Made by a program: the position numbers and the translations under genes
Notes under the pieces: model-generated
Databases searched by the model: none
What the model was told of the DNA's origin: nothing
Seen by the model: only the letters and a program-made list of their open reading frames with translations
DNA from: Halobacillus halophilus DSM 2266
GTDB lineage: Bacteria; Bacillota; Bacilli; Bacillales; Halobacillaceae
Assembly: GCF_000284515.1 (NCBI RefSeq)
Contig: NC_017668.1
Location: 1-64,000 of the forward strand
Direction: 5' to 3'
DNA length: 64,000 bases
Shown here: in pieces, positions 40,774-57,394 of the stretch
Layout of the letters: the number at the start of each line of letters is the position of its first letter
How positions within the stretch are numbered: position 1 is the first letter of the stretch

Positions 40774-41037
40774 ATGGATCCGGTGCTCGTTATTCTATTA
40801 TTAGGGCTGACCATCCCTTTTCTTCTTATTATAGGTTTGCCTTCTGCCCCTATAAAATGGGTGGGGCAGGCAGTAACACGTTTAATTATTGCGGTGATTT
40901 TATTGTTTTTCATTAATTTATTTGGAGCACAGTTTGGATTACACATTCCTATCAATGGTTTTACAGCTATTGCATCAGCTTTATTAGGAGTTCCGGGGGT
41001 AATATCCATAACAGCGATCCATCTATGGATATTATAG
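40774..41037 (+). CDS. bofA: pro-sigma-K processing inhibitor BofA
   Basis: A mother-cell membrane protein that, with SpoIVFA, holds back the SpoIVFB protease that activates sigma-K. The 87 residues are mostly hydrophobic (membrane segments about 4-22, 30-52 and 65-85), and NGFTAIASALLGVPGVISI is characteristic. ATG 40774 follows AGGGGG by seven T residues. Confidence 0.92.
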   Translation: MDPVLVILLLGLTIPFLLIIGLPSAPIKWVGQAVTRLIIAVILLFFINLFGAQFGLHIPINGFTAIASALLGVPGVISITAIHLWIL

Positions 41038-41043
41038 TATAGG

Positions 41044-41071
41044 AAGAGTCAGGGAGATTCCCCTGGCTCTT
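41044..41071 (+). terminator. terminator after bofA
   Basis: AAGAGTCAGGG pairs with CCCTGGCTCTT with one mismatch, followed by a mixed CACTTGTTT. Confidence 0.6.
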
Positions 41072-41156
41072 CACTTGTTTAAAGGGGAAATTCAGCCTTT
41101 TAAACATCAGTGATACTTCTATGAAACTATAAATTTAAAAAAATATGCAAAAGGTG

Positions 41157-41185
41157 TTGCCAACATTATTTCAGTGTGGTATATT
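41157..41185 (+). promoter_or_regulatory. rrn promoter P1
   Basis: TTGCCA (41157-41162) and TATATT (41180-41185) have a 17-base spacer, in the leader of the rRNA operon. Confidence 0.8.
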
Positions 41186-41254
41186 ATTATTTGTCGCGTT
41201 AAGACAGAGCGGCAAGCCGGCAACGGCAAGCAAAAAAATCATTAAAAAAAGTTG

Positions 41255-41283
41255 TTGACTTAAATGAGTCACAATGATATGAT
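41255..41283 (+). promoter_or_regulatory. rrn promoter P2
   Basis: TTGACT (41255-41260) and TATGAT (41278-41283) have a 17-base spacer. Two tandem promoters are usual for Bacillus rrn operons. The later GATCTTTGAAAACTGAAC, near 41321-41338, is the typical leader around the antitermination box. Confidence 0.85.
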
Positions 41284-41428
41284 TATTAAGTCGCTGTTTT
41301 GAAGCGGCAAACGAAAACTTTTGATCTTTGAAAACTGAACGAACCAACCAGTACGTCAAGATATTCTTTCAATAAAGAAGGAATTAAAACAAGCACATTC
41401 GGTGTGCAAAGAGCTAATCAATCTCAAT

Positions 41429-46126
<4,698 letters not shown>

Positions 46127-46221
46127 TCCTTTAAAAAAGAAGTCGGAAGAGACGTTCGCTCGTCCGATGGTTGAATGATTGCCTTATCCAGTTTTGAGGG
46201 TTTACCTCAAACTGTATATGA

Positions 46222-46336
46222 TGTGGTGGTGAAGGCGAAGAGGTCACACCTGTTCCCATGCCGAACACAGAAGTTAAGCTCTTCAGCGCCGATGGTAGTC
46301 GGGTCGATCCCCGTGAGAGTAGGACGCCGCCACATC
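46222..46336 (+). rRNA. rrf: 5S ribosomal RNA
   Basis: TGTGGTGGTGAAGGCGAAGAGG at the start and GACGCCGCCACA at the end pair, and CCCATGCCGAACACAGAAGTTA lies in the middle. About 115 bases, ends approximate. Confidence 0.96.
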
Positions 46337-46343
46337 AATAGTT

Positions 46344-46373
46344 AACCTTAGAATAAGTTCTAAGGTTTTTTTG
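46344..46373 (+). terminator. terminator of the rrn operon
   Basis: AACCTTAGAA and TTCTAAGGTT are perfect complements, followed by T residues. Confidence 0.9.
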
Positions 46374-46393
46374 TATCTTTTTTTACGATAGAT

Positions 46394-46421
46394 GTATATA
46401 AATGATAGATTCGGAGATACT
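46394..46421 (+). promoter_or_regulatory. predicted sigma-F promoter of csfB
   Basis: GTATA (46394-46398) and GGAGATACT (46413-46421) fit the sigma-F forms GYATA and GGNNANANT; the 14-base spacer is one shorter than usual. csfB is named for control by sigma-F. Confidence 0.45.
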
Positions 46422-46477
46422 AGAAATAGATATAGTACCTGGTTAAAAGATTAGAAGAAAACAGGGAGGGAATTTTA

Positions 46478-46660
46478 ATGAGTCGTAAAGAGTGCTGCAG
46501 CATATGTTCGAAAGAAACGGAAGACGGCATCTATTTATTAAGAGTTTATATCTGTGCTTCATGTGAGAAAGAAATGATAGAGACGTCCACCGACGACCCT
46601 AAATACCAGTTTTTTGTGAATCAGATGTCTAAAGCCCATCGGTCTATGATTCTTTCTTAA
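46478..46660 (+). CDS. csfB: anti-sigma-G factor Gin (CsfB)
   Basis: A 60-residue zinc-binding protein that blocks premature sigma-G activity in the forespore and sigma-E later. Two CxxC pairs (CSIC near 7-10 and CASC near 27-30) form the zinc site, and TSTDDPKYQFFV is a family feature. GGGAGGG precedes ATG 46478. Its place after an rrn operon matches B. subtilis. Confidence 0.92.
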   Translation: MSRKECCSICSKETEDGIYLLRVYICASCEKEMIETSTDDPKYQFFVNQMSKAHRSMILS

Positions 46661-46682
46661 GATAAAGTATAGCAGCTATGAG

Positions 46683-46717
46683 AAAATCACCTCATTCTAA
46701 ATGAGGTGATTTTTTTA
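46683..46717 (+). terminator. terminator after csfB
   Basis: AAATCACCTCAT and ATGAGGTGATTT are perfect complements around TCTAA, followed by T residues. Confidence 0.92.
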
Positions 46718-46787
46718 TGGTCGAATTGCTCCGCGCCCGGGTTTTCTGTACGATAGGATGAGAGATTAAAAAAGTAGGTGAATACGA

Positions 46788-48220
46788 GTGCACGATCAAA
46801 ATCAAACGCCGCTTTACGATGCGTTAATTCATCATATGAAGCAGGATCCTATTACCTTTCACGTTCCAGGCCATAAGTTTGGAAAGGTATGGCCGAATAA
46901 AGGTCTAGAAAGTTTTAATTCTATTTTATCCATAGATGCTACTGAAATTCATGGACTTGATGATTTACACTCTCCTGAAGGAGTCATTGCTGAGGCGCAG
47001 GATTTAACCAGCCGTTATTTCGGCAGTGATGAGTCCTTTTTTTTAGTAAATGGAAGTACAACGGGAAACATAGCGATGATTCTTGCTATATGTCAACGTG
47101 GAGATACTATTATTGTGCAAAGAAATAGTCACCAATCAGTGTTACATGGAATCGAACTGGCAGGGGCTTTTCCTGTTTTTATTTCGCCTGAATATGAAGT
47201 GGAAACCGGGCGGTATAGTAAGCTTTCGGCAGAATCGGTTCAACATGCCATTACCATGTATCCTGAAGCGAAGGCTGTATGTTTAACGTACCCGGATTAT
47301 TTTGGGCGTACATATGATTTAAATCGAGTCGTGGAAACCATTCACGCACATAACCTTCCAGTTCTGGTCGATGAGGCGCACGGGGTCCATTTTCAGCTGG
47401 GAGATCCTTTTCCAACTTCCGCTTTACGCTCTGGGGCCGATGTGGTTGTTCAATCTGCCCACAAAATGGCTCCAGCTATGACCATGAGCTCATATTTACA
47501 TTGCCAAAAAGATCGCTTCCCGGTTTTTAAATTAAAGCATTATTTAAAACTGCTGCAATCGAGCAGTCCATCTTATCCTTTGATGGCAAGTCTTGATCTA
47601 GCCAGATATTTTTTAGCGCAGCAAACGGAAGACGAATTACGATCTACTCTGGCTTTTATTCATGAAGTAAGAGAGATTTTTAAGAAAGCAACCAGCCAGT
47701 GGGAAGTAAAGCCACTTTCTGTCTATGATGATCCTCTTAAGATGACGTTAGAAACCAGGGAGGTTCCCGGTTTTGAAATAGCTCAAGTATTGGAGAATCT
47801 CAACATTTATCCTGAACTTGCTACTTCCAATCAAGTATTAATAACGTTCGGGTTAAGTCCTCACTTGGATGCGGAACTCTTAAAGCAGCGTCTCGATGAT
47901 GTAGATTCGCAATTAAAAAACAAAGAAAAGCGTGCTACAATAAAAATAGAACAACCATCGTTTCCTAAAATTCAAACCTTAGATATAAGTTACTCTGATT
48001 TAGAAGACAGTCTATCAGAATGGGCTGACTGGTCTAAAGCTGTGGGTTACGTATCAGCTGAAGATGTCATTCCATATCCTCCGGGAATCCCTTTACTTAT
48101 GAAAGGGGAGCGTATATCTAACCATCATAGAAAACAAATCCAGTCGCTTCTGGGGCAAGGAGCCCGTTTTCAAAATGAAAGAATTGGAGAAGGAGTACGA
48201 GTGGTTAAAGGAGAATTGTC

Positions 48221-48224
<4 letters not shown>
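46788..48224 (+). CDS. yaaO: Orn/Lys/Arg decarboxylase family protein YaaO
   Basis: A PLP-dependent fold type I protein, 478 residues, of the major domain family of basic amino acid decarboxylases. VDEAHGVHF (about 194-202) has the PLP-binding Asp, and [10 protein letters not shown] has the Schiff-base Lys226. FHVPGHKFG near 24-32 is typical. It is related to SpeA but its substrate is not known. The start is GTG 46788 after AGGTGA. It overlaps tmk by four bases, so it heads the tmk-darA-yaaR-holB-ricT-yabA group. B. subtilis has xpaC and yaaN between csfB and yaaO; both are missing here. Confidence 0.85.
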
Positions 48225-49236
<1,012 letters not shown>

Positions 49237-49255
49237 CGTAAAGGAGCCGCCTTAC

Positions 49256-49696
49256 ATGAAAATCACTCATGATATGCGAACTCAAATGGAGTCTGCCCAA
49301 AAGCAAGCGGCCCAACAATCACAAGGCAGACCAAGATTTGATCAACTTGTTCAATCCCAGACCAGGCAGCTTCAAGAAGTTCAGCTAAACCAGCTTATCA
49401 AAAGTATAAATGCTCAAGGGGAGCGTGTAGCCCGGTTTCGTTCCTTTCGGGACCTGGCTAAATATAAGAGACTGATCAAGGATTTCGTTAAAGAATCCGT
49501 CAATTATGGAATGAACTTAAAACACTCCCACAGCTGGAATCAGTATGGACAAACAAGGAAATTAACTCTTGTAGAGTCAGTAGATGAAAAATTAGCCGAG
49601 CTGACGGAAGCTGTAATGGATGAGGAGAAGAAAACAATCGACTTACTGGGGCTTATTGGAGAGATTAAAGGTCTGCTCATTAATTTATATACGTAA
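49256..49696 (+). CDS. yaaR: YaaR family protein (DUF327)
   Basis: A 146-residue helical protein of unknown function, conserved between darA and holB. HSWNQYGQTRKLTLVESVDEKL (about 99-120; shown by its core HSWNQYG) is the family signature. AAAGGAG precedes ATG 49256. A longer frame from 49187 overlaps darA and is not supported. Confidence 0.85.
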   Translation: MKITHDMRTQMESAQKQAAQQSQGRPRFDQLVQSQTRQLQEVQLNQLIKSINAQGERVARFRSFRDLAKYKRLIKDFVKESVNYGMNLKHSHSWNQYGQTRKLTLVESVDEKLAELTEAVMDEEKKTIDLLGLIGEIKGLLINLYT

Positions 49697-49711
49697 GGAC
49701 GGACGAACAAT

Positions 49712-50698
49712 ATGCAGACATGGACAGAAATGAAAGAAATTCAACCTTTAGCTGCTCAGATGTTAATGAACAGTTTCCATAAGGACCGTATTTCGCATGC
49801 CTATTTATTTCAGGGAAATCGTGGAACCGGTAAAAGGGAAATGAGTATTCTTTTTGCTAAAAGTATCTTCTGTAAATTTCGTGAGGGAGCTGCTCCCTGT
49901 CAGTCATGCCGGGATTGCAATAGAGTAGATTCAGGAAATCATCCAGATCTTCATTGGATTGAACCAGATGGCCAATCCATTAAAAAAGAGCAAATCCTTC
50001 ATCTTCAGAAAGAATTCACTTATACCGGTATGGAATCTAATCGAAAAGTTTATATCATCGTGGATGCCGATCGGATGACTACCAATGCTTCCAACCGTCT
50101 ATTGAAGTTTCTGGAAGAACCGAGCCAGCAGACGACGGCTATGCTGCTTACGGAAAGCGGCCAAACCATGCTGGACACGATACGATCACGTTGTCAGCTT
50201 CTCGCTTTTCAACCTCTCAATCCAGAACGAGTGGAGAGTAAACTTATAGAAGAAGGCGTGTCTCAATCAAACGCAAAAATATTAGCTTCTTTAACGAATA
50301 ATTTAACAGAAGCTATGGAGATTAATGACGATGATTGGTTTGCTAATGTGCGAAAATTAGTGATACAATTAATTGAAGTGCTTCAAAATAAACCAAATGA
50401 AGGACTTCTATTTATCAACCATCAGTGGATGCCTCACTTTAAAGAGAGACAACAGCTACAGCGCGGTCTTGATGTCTTAATGCTCTGGTTCCAGGATGTA
50501 ATTAACTATTATTTGGACCGGGAAAATTCCATCGTCTTTACAACGGAACGTGAGAAATTAGAGCAGGCGGCCATGAGGTGGTCGAGACAGTCAGCAGCGC
50601 AGTGTTTGTCCTATATCCTTGAGGCGAAGCGAAAGATAAATCAAAATGTCCATCCTAATTTAGTGATGGAACAACTTACCCTTCAACTACAGAGGTGA
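49712..50698 (+). CDS. holB: DNA polymerase III delta prime subunit
   Basis: The non-catalytic arm of the clamp loader. The 328-residue protein has an AAA+ domain with GNRGTGKRE near 32-40 and a four-Cys zinc site (CKFREGAAPCQSCRDC); the SRC motif RSRCQLLAF is near 165. ATG 49712 has GGACGG as a modest site. Its end overlaps the region before ricT, so the two are linked. Confidence 0.94.
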   Translation: MQTWTEMKEIQPLAAQMLMNSFHKDRISHAYLFQGNRGTGKREMSILFAKSIFCKFREGAAPCQSCRDCNRVDSGNHPDLHWIEPDGQSIKKEQILHLQKEFTYTGMESNRKVYIIVDADRMTTNASNRLLKFLEEPSQQTTAMLLTESGQTMLDTIRSRCQLLAFQPLNPERVESKLIEEGVSQSNAKILASLTNNLTEAMEINDDDWFANVRKLVIQLIEVLQNKPNEGLLFINHQWMPHFKERQQLQRGLDVLMLWFQDVINYYLDRENSIVFTTEREKLEQAAMRWSRQSAAQCLSYILEAKRKINQNVHPNLVMEQLTLQLQR

Positions 50699-50706
50699 TG
50701 ATCCGG

Positions 50707-51534
50707 ATGATCGAAGTTGTAGGTGTCCGATTTAAACAGGCGGGAAAAATTTATTATTTTGACCCTGGACAGTTAAAAATGACCACAGAGGATTATGTGA
50801 TTGTCGAAACCGTGCGCGGTATTGAATTCGGAAAAGTTGTCATTGCTAATAAATCCGTAGATGAAGAAGACGTAGTCTTACCCCTTAAGAAAGTCATTCG
50901 TATTGCGGATGATAAGGATAAGGTGACGGTGGATGAAAACAACGACAATGCTGCAGAGGCTTATCGTGTCTGCGAAGCGAAAATCCGTGAACATAAATTG
51001 GACATGAATCTTGTGGACGTAGAATATACGTTTGATCGTAATAAAGTAATTTTTTATTTTACAGCCGACGGCCGAGTTGATTTCCGAACGCTGGTTAAAG
51101 ACTTAGCTTCCGTGTTTAAAACCCGGATAGAATTGCGCCAGATTGGTGTCCGGGATGAAGCCAAAATGCTGGGTGGTATCGGTCCATGCGGACGCATGCT
51201 ATGCTGTTCAACATTTCTGGGTGATTTTGAACCTGTATCCATAAAAATGGCGAAAGACCAGAATCTCTCGTTAAATCCGGCGAAAATTTCAGGATTGTGC
51301 GGGAGGCTCATGTGCTGCCTTAAGTATGAAAACGACGATTATGAAGCTGCTAAGAAGGAGCTTCCCGATTTAGGCGAGAACATTGCTACTTCCTTTGGCA
51401 AAGGGAAAGTCGTTGGTTTAAATATGCTGGAGCGCATGGTCCAGATTGAATTTAGAGAAAAAGAACGTGTTCTTGAGTACTCCTTGCAGGAATTAATTGA
51501 TGAAGGAGTCGTCCAAACCGAAGCCGCAGAATAA
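50707..51534 (+). CDS. ricT: RicT (YaaT), PSP1-domain protein
   Basis: Part of the RicAFT (Y-) complex with iron-sulfur clusters that controls mRNA maturation by RNase Y and sporulation phosphorelay in B. subtilis. The 275-residue protein carries a PSP1 domain and two Cys clusters, [11 protein letters not shown] and [12 protein letters not shown], that bind the clusters. AGAGGTGATGA precedes ATG 50707; in-frame ATGs at 50695 and 50698 overlap the site. Confidence 0.94.
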   Translation: MIEVVGVRFKQAGKIYYFDPGQLKMTTEDYVIVETVRGIEFGKVVIANKSVDEEDVVLPLKKVIRIADDKDKVTVDENNDNAAEAYRVCEAKIREHKLDMNLVDVEYTFDRNKVIFYFTADGRVDFRTLVKDLASVFKTRIELRQIGVRDEAKMLGGIGPCGRMLCCSTFLGDFEPVSIKMAKDQNLSLNPAKISGLCGRLMCCLKYENDDYEAAKKELPDLGENIATSFGKGKVVGLNMLERMVQIEFREKERVLEYSLQELIDEGVVQTEAAE

Positions 51535-51550
51535 GAGGGTGGAGTCAAGC

Positions 51551-51901
51551 GTGAATAAAAAAGCTATATTCGAACATGTATCCCATTTAGAATCTCAAAT
51601 AGGAGAGCTTTATGAACAGCTCGGTGATCTGAAAAAACAGCTCGCTTATCTACTAGAAGAAAATCAACATTTATCGCTTGAAAATCATCACTTGCGGCAG
51701 CGTTTAGACAAAGAACATGAAGCAGAAAAGCAAAAAGCCTCTTCAGGCACAAAGCAGGAACGCGGTCCTGCTGTAGGCGAAGGTTACGATAACTTGGCCA
51801 GGCTTTATGAAGAGGGGTTTCACATTTGTAATTTACACTTTGGAAGCCCGAGAGATGAAGACTGCTTATTTTGTCTCTCCTTTCTAAATAAGAAAAAATA
51901 A
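51551..51901 (+). CDS. yabA: replication initiation control protein YabA
   Basis: Binds DnaA and DnaN and limits re-initiation. The 116-residue protein has an N-terminal coiled coil (about 5-55, with the [18 protein letters not shown] heptads) and a C-terminal zinc site, HICNLHFG and DCLFCLSFL. The start is GTG 51551 after GGGTGGAG, matching the family N-terminus; the longer frame from 51497 lies in ricT. Linkage with holB and dnaN fits its function. Confidence 0.95.
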   Translation: MNKKAIFEHVSHLESQIGELYEQLGDLKKQLAYLLEENQHLSLENHHLRQRLDKEHEAEKQKASSGTKQERGPAVGEGYDNLARLYEEGFHICNLHFGSPRDEDCLFCLSFLNKKK

Positions 51902-51910
51902 TCCCAGGTC

Positions 51911-51948
51911 CAAGCCTTTCCTTGCTCTTCCAAGGAAAGGCTCTCTTT
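51911..51948 (+). terminator. terminator after yabA
   Basis: AAGCCTTTCCTTG and CAAGGAAAGGCT pair, followed by CTCTTTAT, a weak T tract. Confidence 0.75.
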
Positions 51949-51953
51949 ATATT

Positions 51954-52568
51954 AAGGTCTGTTAAATCTAGTTATTAATTTTATAAGAGCTTTATTAAAG
52001 TATAGGGCCGGTTACTGTAAGACTCAGTTTCGAGATCATTCAGGTCCGTCGCCGATAAGTAGATGAGGGCGGCTACGGAAACAACTCGCTTTCCTGCGGG
52101 GAAACTGGCAAGCCTCCTCGGTCGTTGACACTCCCTGTGGGGTCTCGCCTCGCTCCTTCTCCCGCGGGAGTCTCCTTGTTTCCTTCGCCTCCCTATGATT
52201 GAAGAGTGAACGGACCCTTCTATAGGCGAAAAGGAGAGTTTGATCCGCCTTAAATGCTTATATAACGGGAATTATCCACCGTACACGCTCATTGTTAGAA
52301 GTTTATCTCCACCATAAACCAGAGTTTTTCAAACATGATTTCGAGCTCTATATTTCGCAAGGTCCGGAGGGGGACGATGAAGACTCCTGTGGGATGAACA
52401 TGATCGGTAAGATCCCGCAGGGCTGTTAAGCCCGAGGAAGCTTACCACATGCCCACGGAAAGCGAAATCGTCCCCCGCAGGACCTAATTCTCTCAAAGTC
52501 TCGAAATCAAGTCTTCAAGTAATGGGAGCTTTTGTTTAAAATCAACACTGTAAATTAACTGAGCTTTA
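51954..52568. repeat. intergenic inverted-repeat element, copy C
   Basis: Left inner repeat AAGACTCAGTTTCGAGAT (52019-52036); its right partner near 52499-52516 has decayed (GTCTCGAAATCAAGTCTT). Both internal modules are present in opposite orientation: a left one with CTCGCTTTCCTGCGGGG near 52086-52102 and a right one from GGTCCGGAGGGGGACGAT (52360) to CGTCCCCCGCAGGACC near 52485. The outer left end GGTCTGTTAAA equals that of copy B. It lies between the yabA terminator and yabB. Confidence 0.85.
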
Positions 52569-52660
52569 TATTAAATAAAAAATGTCCATGATAAGCTTAT
52601 TAGGAACATCTATGATAATGAAGATCTGATTAACTTCCATACGTTAGAAAGGAAACAAGC

Positions 52661-53407
52661 ATGATGGTACAACTATATGATGACGAACGAATTGACTTTT
52701 TATTAGCAAAACAAAATATGAGAATCATTCAAAGTCCGACGGTATTTGCTTTTTCCCTCGATGCTGTATTACTGGCTGATTTTACATATGTACCTAAAAC
52801 GAGAGGAAAGATTCTTGACCTTTGTACAGGGAACGGCGTCATTCCTTTATTTCTATCCACCCGTTCTGACGTACCCATAACCGGTGTGGAAATTCAGGAA
52901 AGACTATATGACATGGCATGCCGGAATATTGAGTTAAATAAACTCAACACACAGCTCGACATGATTCATGGCGATTTAAAAGATATGCCGGCCCGATACG
53001 GCAATCGTAAATTTGACCTCGTTACCTGTAATCCTCCTTATTTCCCTACTCCTCAAATGGACGAGCGAAATATAAATGAACATTTGGCAATTGCCCGTCA
53101 TGAGATTTATTGCACGCTTGAAGAGGTTATAGAAGCTTGCAGCCGATTGGCTAAATCGGGCGGTAAAGTATCTATGGTTCATCGCCCGGAGCGGATGGTG
53201 GAGATTATAGAGCTATTTCGAAAACACCGCCTAGAGCCTAAACGAATGCGTCTCGTTTATCCAAAGGAAGGAAAAGAAGCAAACACTTTATTAATTGAAG
53301 GAACCAGAGATGGCAAACCAGGACTTAAGATTCTGCCTCCTTTATATGCACTTACCTCCGAAGGTGAATACACTTCTGAATTGAAGGAGATTCTGTATGG
53401 GGAATAA
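52661..53407 (+). CDS. yabB: tRNA1(Val) (adenine-N6)-methyltransferase family protein YabB
   Basis: An SAM-dependent methyltransferase of the TrmN6 family, 248 residues. The SAM loop reads [13 protein letters not shown] near 50-62 and the catalytic motif is CNPPYF near 121, typical of N6-adenine methylation. The expected target is A37 of tRNA-Val, by homology. ATG 52661 (or the ATG directly after) follows AAAGGAA. The 3' end overlaps yazA by 11 bases. Confidence 0.88.
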   Translation: MMVQLYDDERIDFLLAKQNMRIIQSPTVFAFSLDAVLLADFTYVPKTRGKILDLCTGNGVIPLFLSTRSDVPITGVEIQERLYDMACRNIELNKLNTQLDMIHGDLKDMPARYGNRKFDLVTCNPPYFPTPQMDERNINEHLAIARHEIYCTLEEVIEACSRLAKSGGKVSMVHRPERMVEIIELFRKHRLEPKRMRLVYPKEGKEANTLLIEGTRDGKPGLKILPPLYALTSEGEYTSELKEILYGE

Positions 53408-53687
53408 TCATATCGTGTATATTCTGCGCTGCAGTGATCAATCGCTTTATACAGGCTACACGAATAATCTGGAAGCGCGTTTAAAAAAGCATGAGGTTGG
53501 AAAAGGCGCCAAGTACACGCGCGGCCGGGGTCCATTTAAACTTGAATATACAAAAGCATTCGAAACTAAACGAGAAGCTTTGCAGCAGGAATATCGAATT
53601 AAGCAGTTATCTCGTATAAAAAAAGAACAATGGATTGCTGAAATATTAGAAGGAGAGATCCAAGGTGAAGATACAGAAAAGCTATAA
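53397..53687 (+). CDS. yazA: GIY-YIG domain protein YazA
   Basis: A 96-residue protein made of one GIY-YIG nuclease-like domain. [16 protein letters not shown] has the two-part signature (VYI and TGYT), and a basic segment follows with R28-like and KYTRGRGP. The biological substrate of the short YazA/UPF0213 proteins is unknown. It overlaps yabB and rsmI at both ends, so the three are co-translated. Confidence 0.9.
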   Translation: MGNNHIVYILRCSDQSLYTGYTNNLEARLKKHEVGKGAKYTRGRGPFKLEYTKAFETKREALQQEYRIKQLSRIKKEQWIAEILEGEIQGEDTEKL

Positions 53688-54546
53688 GAAAGATGGATCA
53701 GAAGCTGGAGCTTTATATGTGGTTCCTACCCCTATAGGTAATTTAGAAGATATGACGTATAGAGCTGTCTCAACTCTAAATGAGGTTGCTGGAATTGCGG
53801 CAGAAGATACAAGAAATACAAAAAAATTGGTGAATCACTTTAATATTCAAACTCCATTAATCAGTTATCATGAACATAATAAACAAACGCGCGGACCTCA
53901 GCTGATCGAGCGCATGAGGAACGGAGAAGAGCTTGCCGTAGTCAGTGATGCCGGTATGCCGGGAATATCAGATCCAGGGTCAGATTTGGTGAAAGAGTGC
54001 GTGGAAGAGGACATTCCTGTAATCGTGCTTCCCGGAGCAAATGCGGCCCTTCCTGCGCTAGCTGGTTCTGGAATTTCTACCGAAAAATTTTATTTTTGTG
54101 GCTTTTTGCCACGTAAGAAAAAAGACCGATTAGCAGAATTGGAAAAGCTGCAGTCTTTACAAGCCACTTTGATCTTTTATGAATCACCGCACCGCTTAAA
54201 AGAAATGCTGTCCCATACCTATGAACAATTGGGAAATCGGAAAGCGACAATCGCGAGGGAACTATCAAAACGGTATGAAGAATTTGTAAGAGGAAACTTG
54301 GAAGAGCTCCTTGAATGGTCTGAGAAAGAGGAAATACGGGGGGAATTCTGCATCATTGTTGAAGGGGCATCCTTCGAAGAGGAAGAAGAGGATTCATTCT
54401 GGTGGACACACTTATCCGTTATCGACCATGTGGAACACTACATGGAAAAAGAGCAAATGAAGAGCAAGCAGGCGATTAAGCAAACATCCTTGGATCGAAA
54501 ACTATCCAAACGAGAAGTCTACCAGGCTTACCATGTGCATGAATAA
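53665..54546 (+). CDS. rsmI: 16S rRNA (cytidine-1402-2'-O)-methyltransferase
   Basis: Methylates the ribose of C1402 in 16S rRNA. The 293-residue tetrapyrrole-methylase fold protein shows VPTPIGNLEDMTYRA near 19-33, AAEDTRNTKKL, and SDAGMPGISDPG near 95. The start is GTG 53665 after AAGGAGAG, inside yazA; a later start would lose conserved sequence. It ends the yabB-yazA-rsmI operon. Confidence 0.94.
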   Translation: MKIQKSYKKDGSEAGALYVVPTPIGNLEDMTYRAVSTLNEVAGIAAEDTRNTKKLVNHFNIQTPLISYHEHNKQTRGPQLIERMRNGEELAVVSDAGMPGISDPGSDLVKECVEEDIPVIVLPGANAALPALAGSGISTEKFYFCGFLPRKKKDRLAELEKLQSLQATLIFYESPHRLKEMLSHTYEQLGNRKATIARELSKRYEEFVRGNLEELLEWSEKEEIRGEFCIIVEGASFEEEEEDSFWWTHLSVIDHVEHYMEKEQMKSKQAIKQTSLDRKLSKREVYQAYHVHE

Positions 54547-54549
54547 AGA

Positions 54550-54585
54550 AATCCCTTACTGCCAGGCCTGTGAACAGTAAGGGAT
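54550..54585. terminator. terminator between rsmI and abrB
   Basis: AATCCCTTACTG and CAGTAAGGGATT are perfect complements. It lies between convergent genes and could serve both, though the T tracts are short. Confidence 0.75.
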
Positions 54586-54657
54586 TATATATTACAACAT
54601 ATGTCTAGTTGTTTTCTTCTCTTTATTAACCAATGTCGTCACTCTTTGTTTATTTAT

Positions 54658-54933
54658 CTATTTAAGATTTTGCTGTAGTTCTTGCAAGAGAATTTGTGCG
54701 CCTTCTTTACTTAACACAAGATTGCCATTTGCTAGTTTCATATTTTCATCAGAAACTTCCCCCGTAACATGGCAAGTCATGTTAGGCTTGTACTTTTTAA
54801 GGACGATGCGATCATCGTCAACATAAATTTCCAAAGCGTCCTTCTCATTAATTCCTAATGTACGACGTAGTTCGATCGGAATTACCACACGACCTAACTC
54901 GTCAACTTTACGTACGATACCTGTAGATTTCAT
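54658..54933 (-). CDS. abrB: transition state regulator AbrB
   Basis: A DNA-binding repressor of stationary-phase genes. The 91-residue protein has the swapped-hairpin AbrB fold: MKSTGIVRKVDELGRVVIPI at the start and a C-terminal oligomerisation region. GGGGAGA precedes ATG 54933; an upstream in-frame ATG is less likely. Regulated by Spo0A through boxes downstream of its promoter. It is in the same place and strand as in B. subtilis. Confidence 0.96.
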   Translation of the reverse strand: MKSTGIVRKVDELGRVVIPIELRRTLGINEKDALEIYVDDDRIVLKKYKPNMTCHVTGEVSDENMKLANGNLVLSKEGAQILLQELQQNLK

Positions 54934-54962
54934 TTTTCTGTCTCCCCTCAATCAAAAGTTAT

Positions 54963-54979
54963 TTCGTCATGTTTCGACA
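54963..54979 (-). promoter_or_regulatory. Spo0A boxes in the abrB leader
   Basis: On the minus strand TGTCGAA (54979-54973) and TGACGAA (54969-54963) are spaced ten bases apart, start to start. The first is an exact 0A box, the second has one change. The pair lies downstream of the -10, as in B. subtilis abrB, where Spo0A~P represses. Confidence 0.85.
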
Positions 54980-54993
54980 TATGTCTCGCCATT

Positions 54994-55022
54994 ATAGTAC
55001 CAACCATTCCCAAACGTGTCAA
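54994..55022 (-). promoter_or_regulatory. sigma-A promoter of abrB
   Basis: TTGACA (55022-55017) and TACTAT (54999-54994) are 17 bases apart on the minus strand. A TATAAT overlaps three bases further. Confidence 0.75.
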
Positions 55023-55221
55023 TTACTTATAACCGATGATTATTTCCAACTCCGTATACCGGTTAGGGTATTTTGGGTGGTGTCACTGAGTACCTGAGCA
55101 GGCCTGTGCGAGTAATCGAAACTCTCTACTCTACCAAAAATGGTTGAAATAACCATCTTTTGATTACACTTAATTTTACCAAAGTAATGACAGATGTGAA
55201 ATGTATAATCTTAACTTTTTT
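55023..55221. other. unexplained gap between abrB and metG promoters
   Basis: About 200 bases upstream of both divergent promoters. ATGGTT and AACCAT near 55139-55154 form a small hairpin followed by CTTTT on the plus strand. CTGAGTACCTGAGCAGGCC near 55088 is not recognised. No reading frame with a ribosome site was found. Confidence 0.4.
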
Positions 55222-55251
55222 TTGACAGTTATCCAATTCGTTCGGTATATT
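55222..55251 (+). promoter_or_regulatory. sigma-A promoter of metG
   Basis: TTGACA (55222-55227) and TATATT (55246-55251) are 18 bases apart. The remaining leader is about 100 bases and has no T-box motif. Confidence 0.75.
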
Positions 55252-55316
55252 TTAATGTTAGGAATGGAAATAAAGTAGATAACTCGATAAAATGTTACAA
55301 TAGCCATTATGAATGA

Positions 55317-57314
<1,998 letters not shown>

Positions 57315-57329
57315 CTGACGTAATGACAG

Positions 57330-57361
57330 AAAGGGAGAGCGGGACTAAGCTTTCCCTTTTT
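57330..57361 (+). terminator. terminator after metG
   Basis: AAAGGGAGAGC pairs with GCTTTCCCTTT with one mismatch, followed by T residues. Confidence 0.85.
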
Positions 57362-57394
57362 GTTATCATCAAATGAAGAAGAAAGGGGATTACT

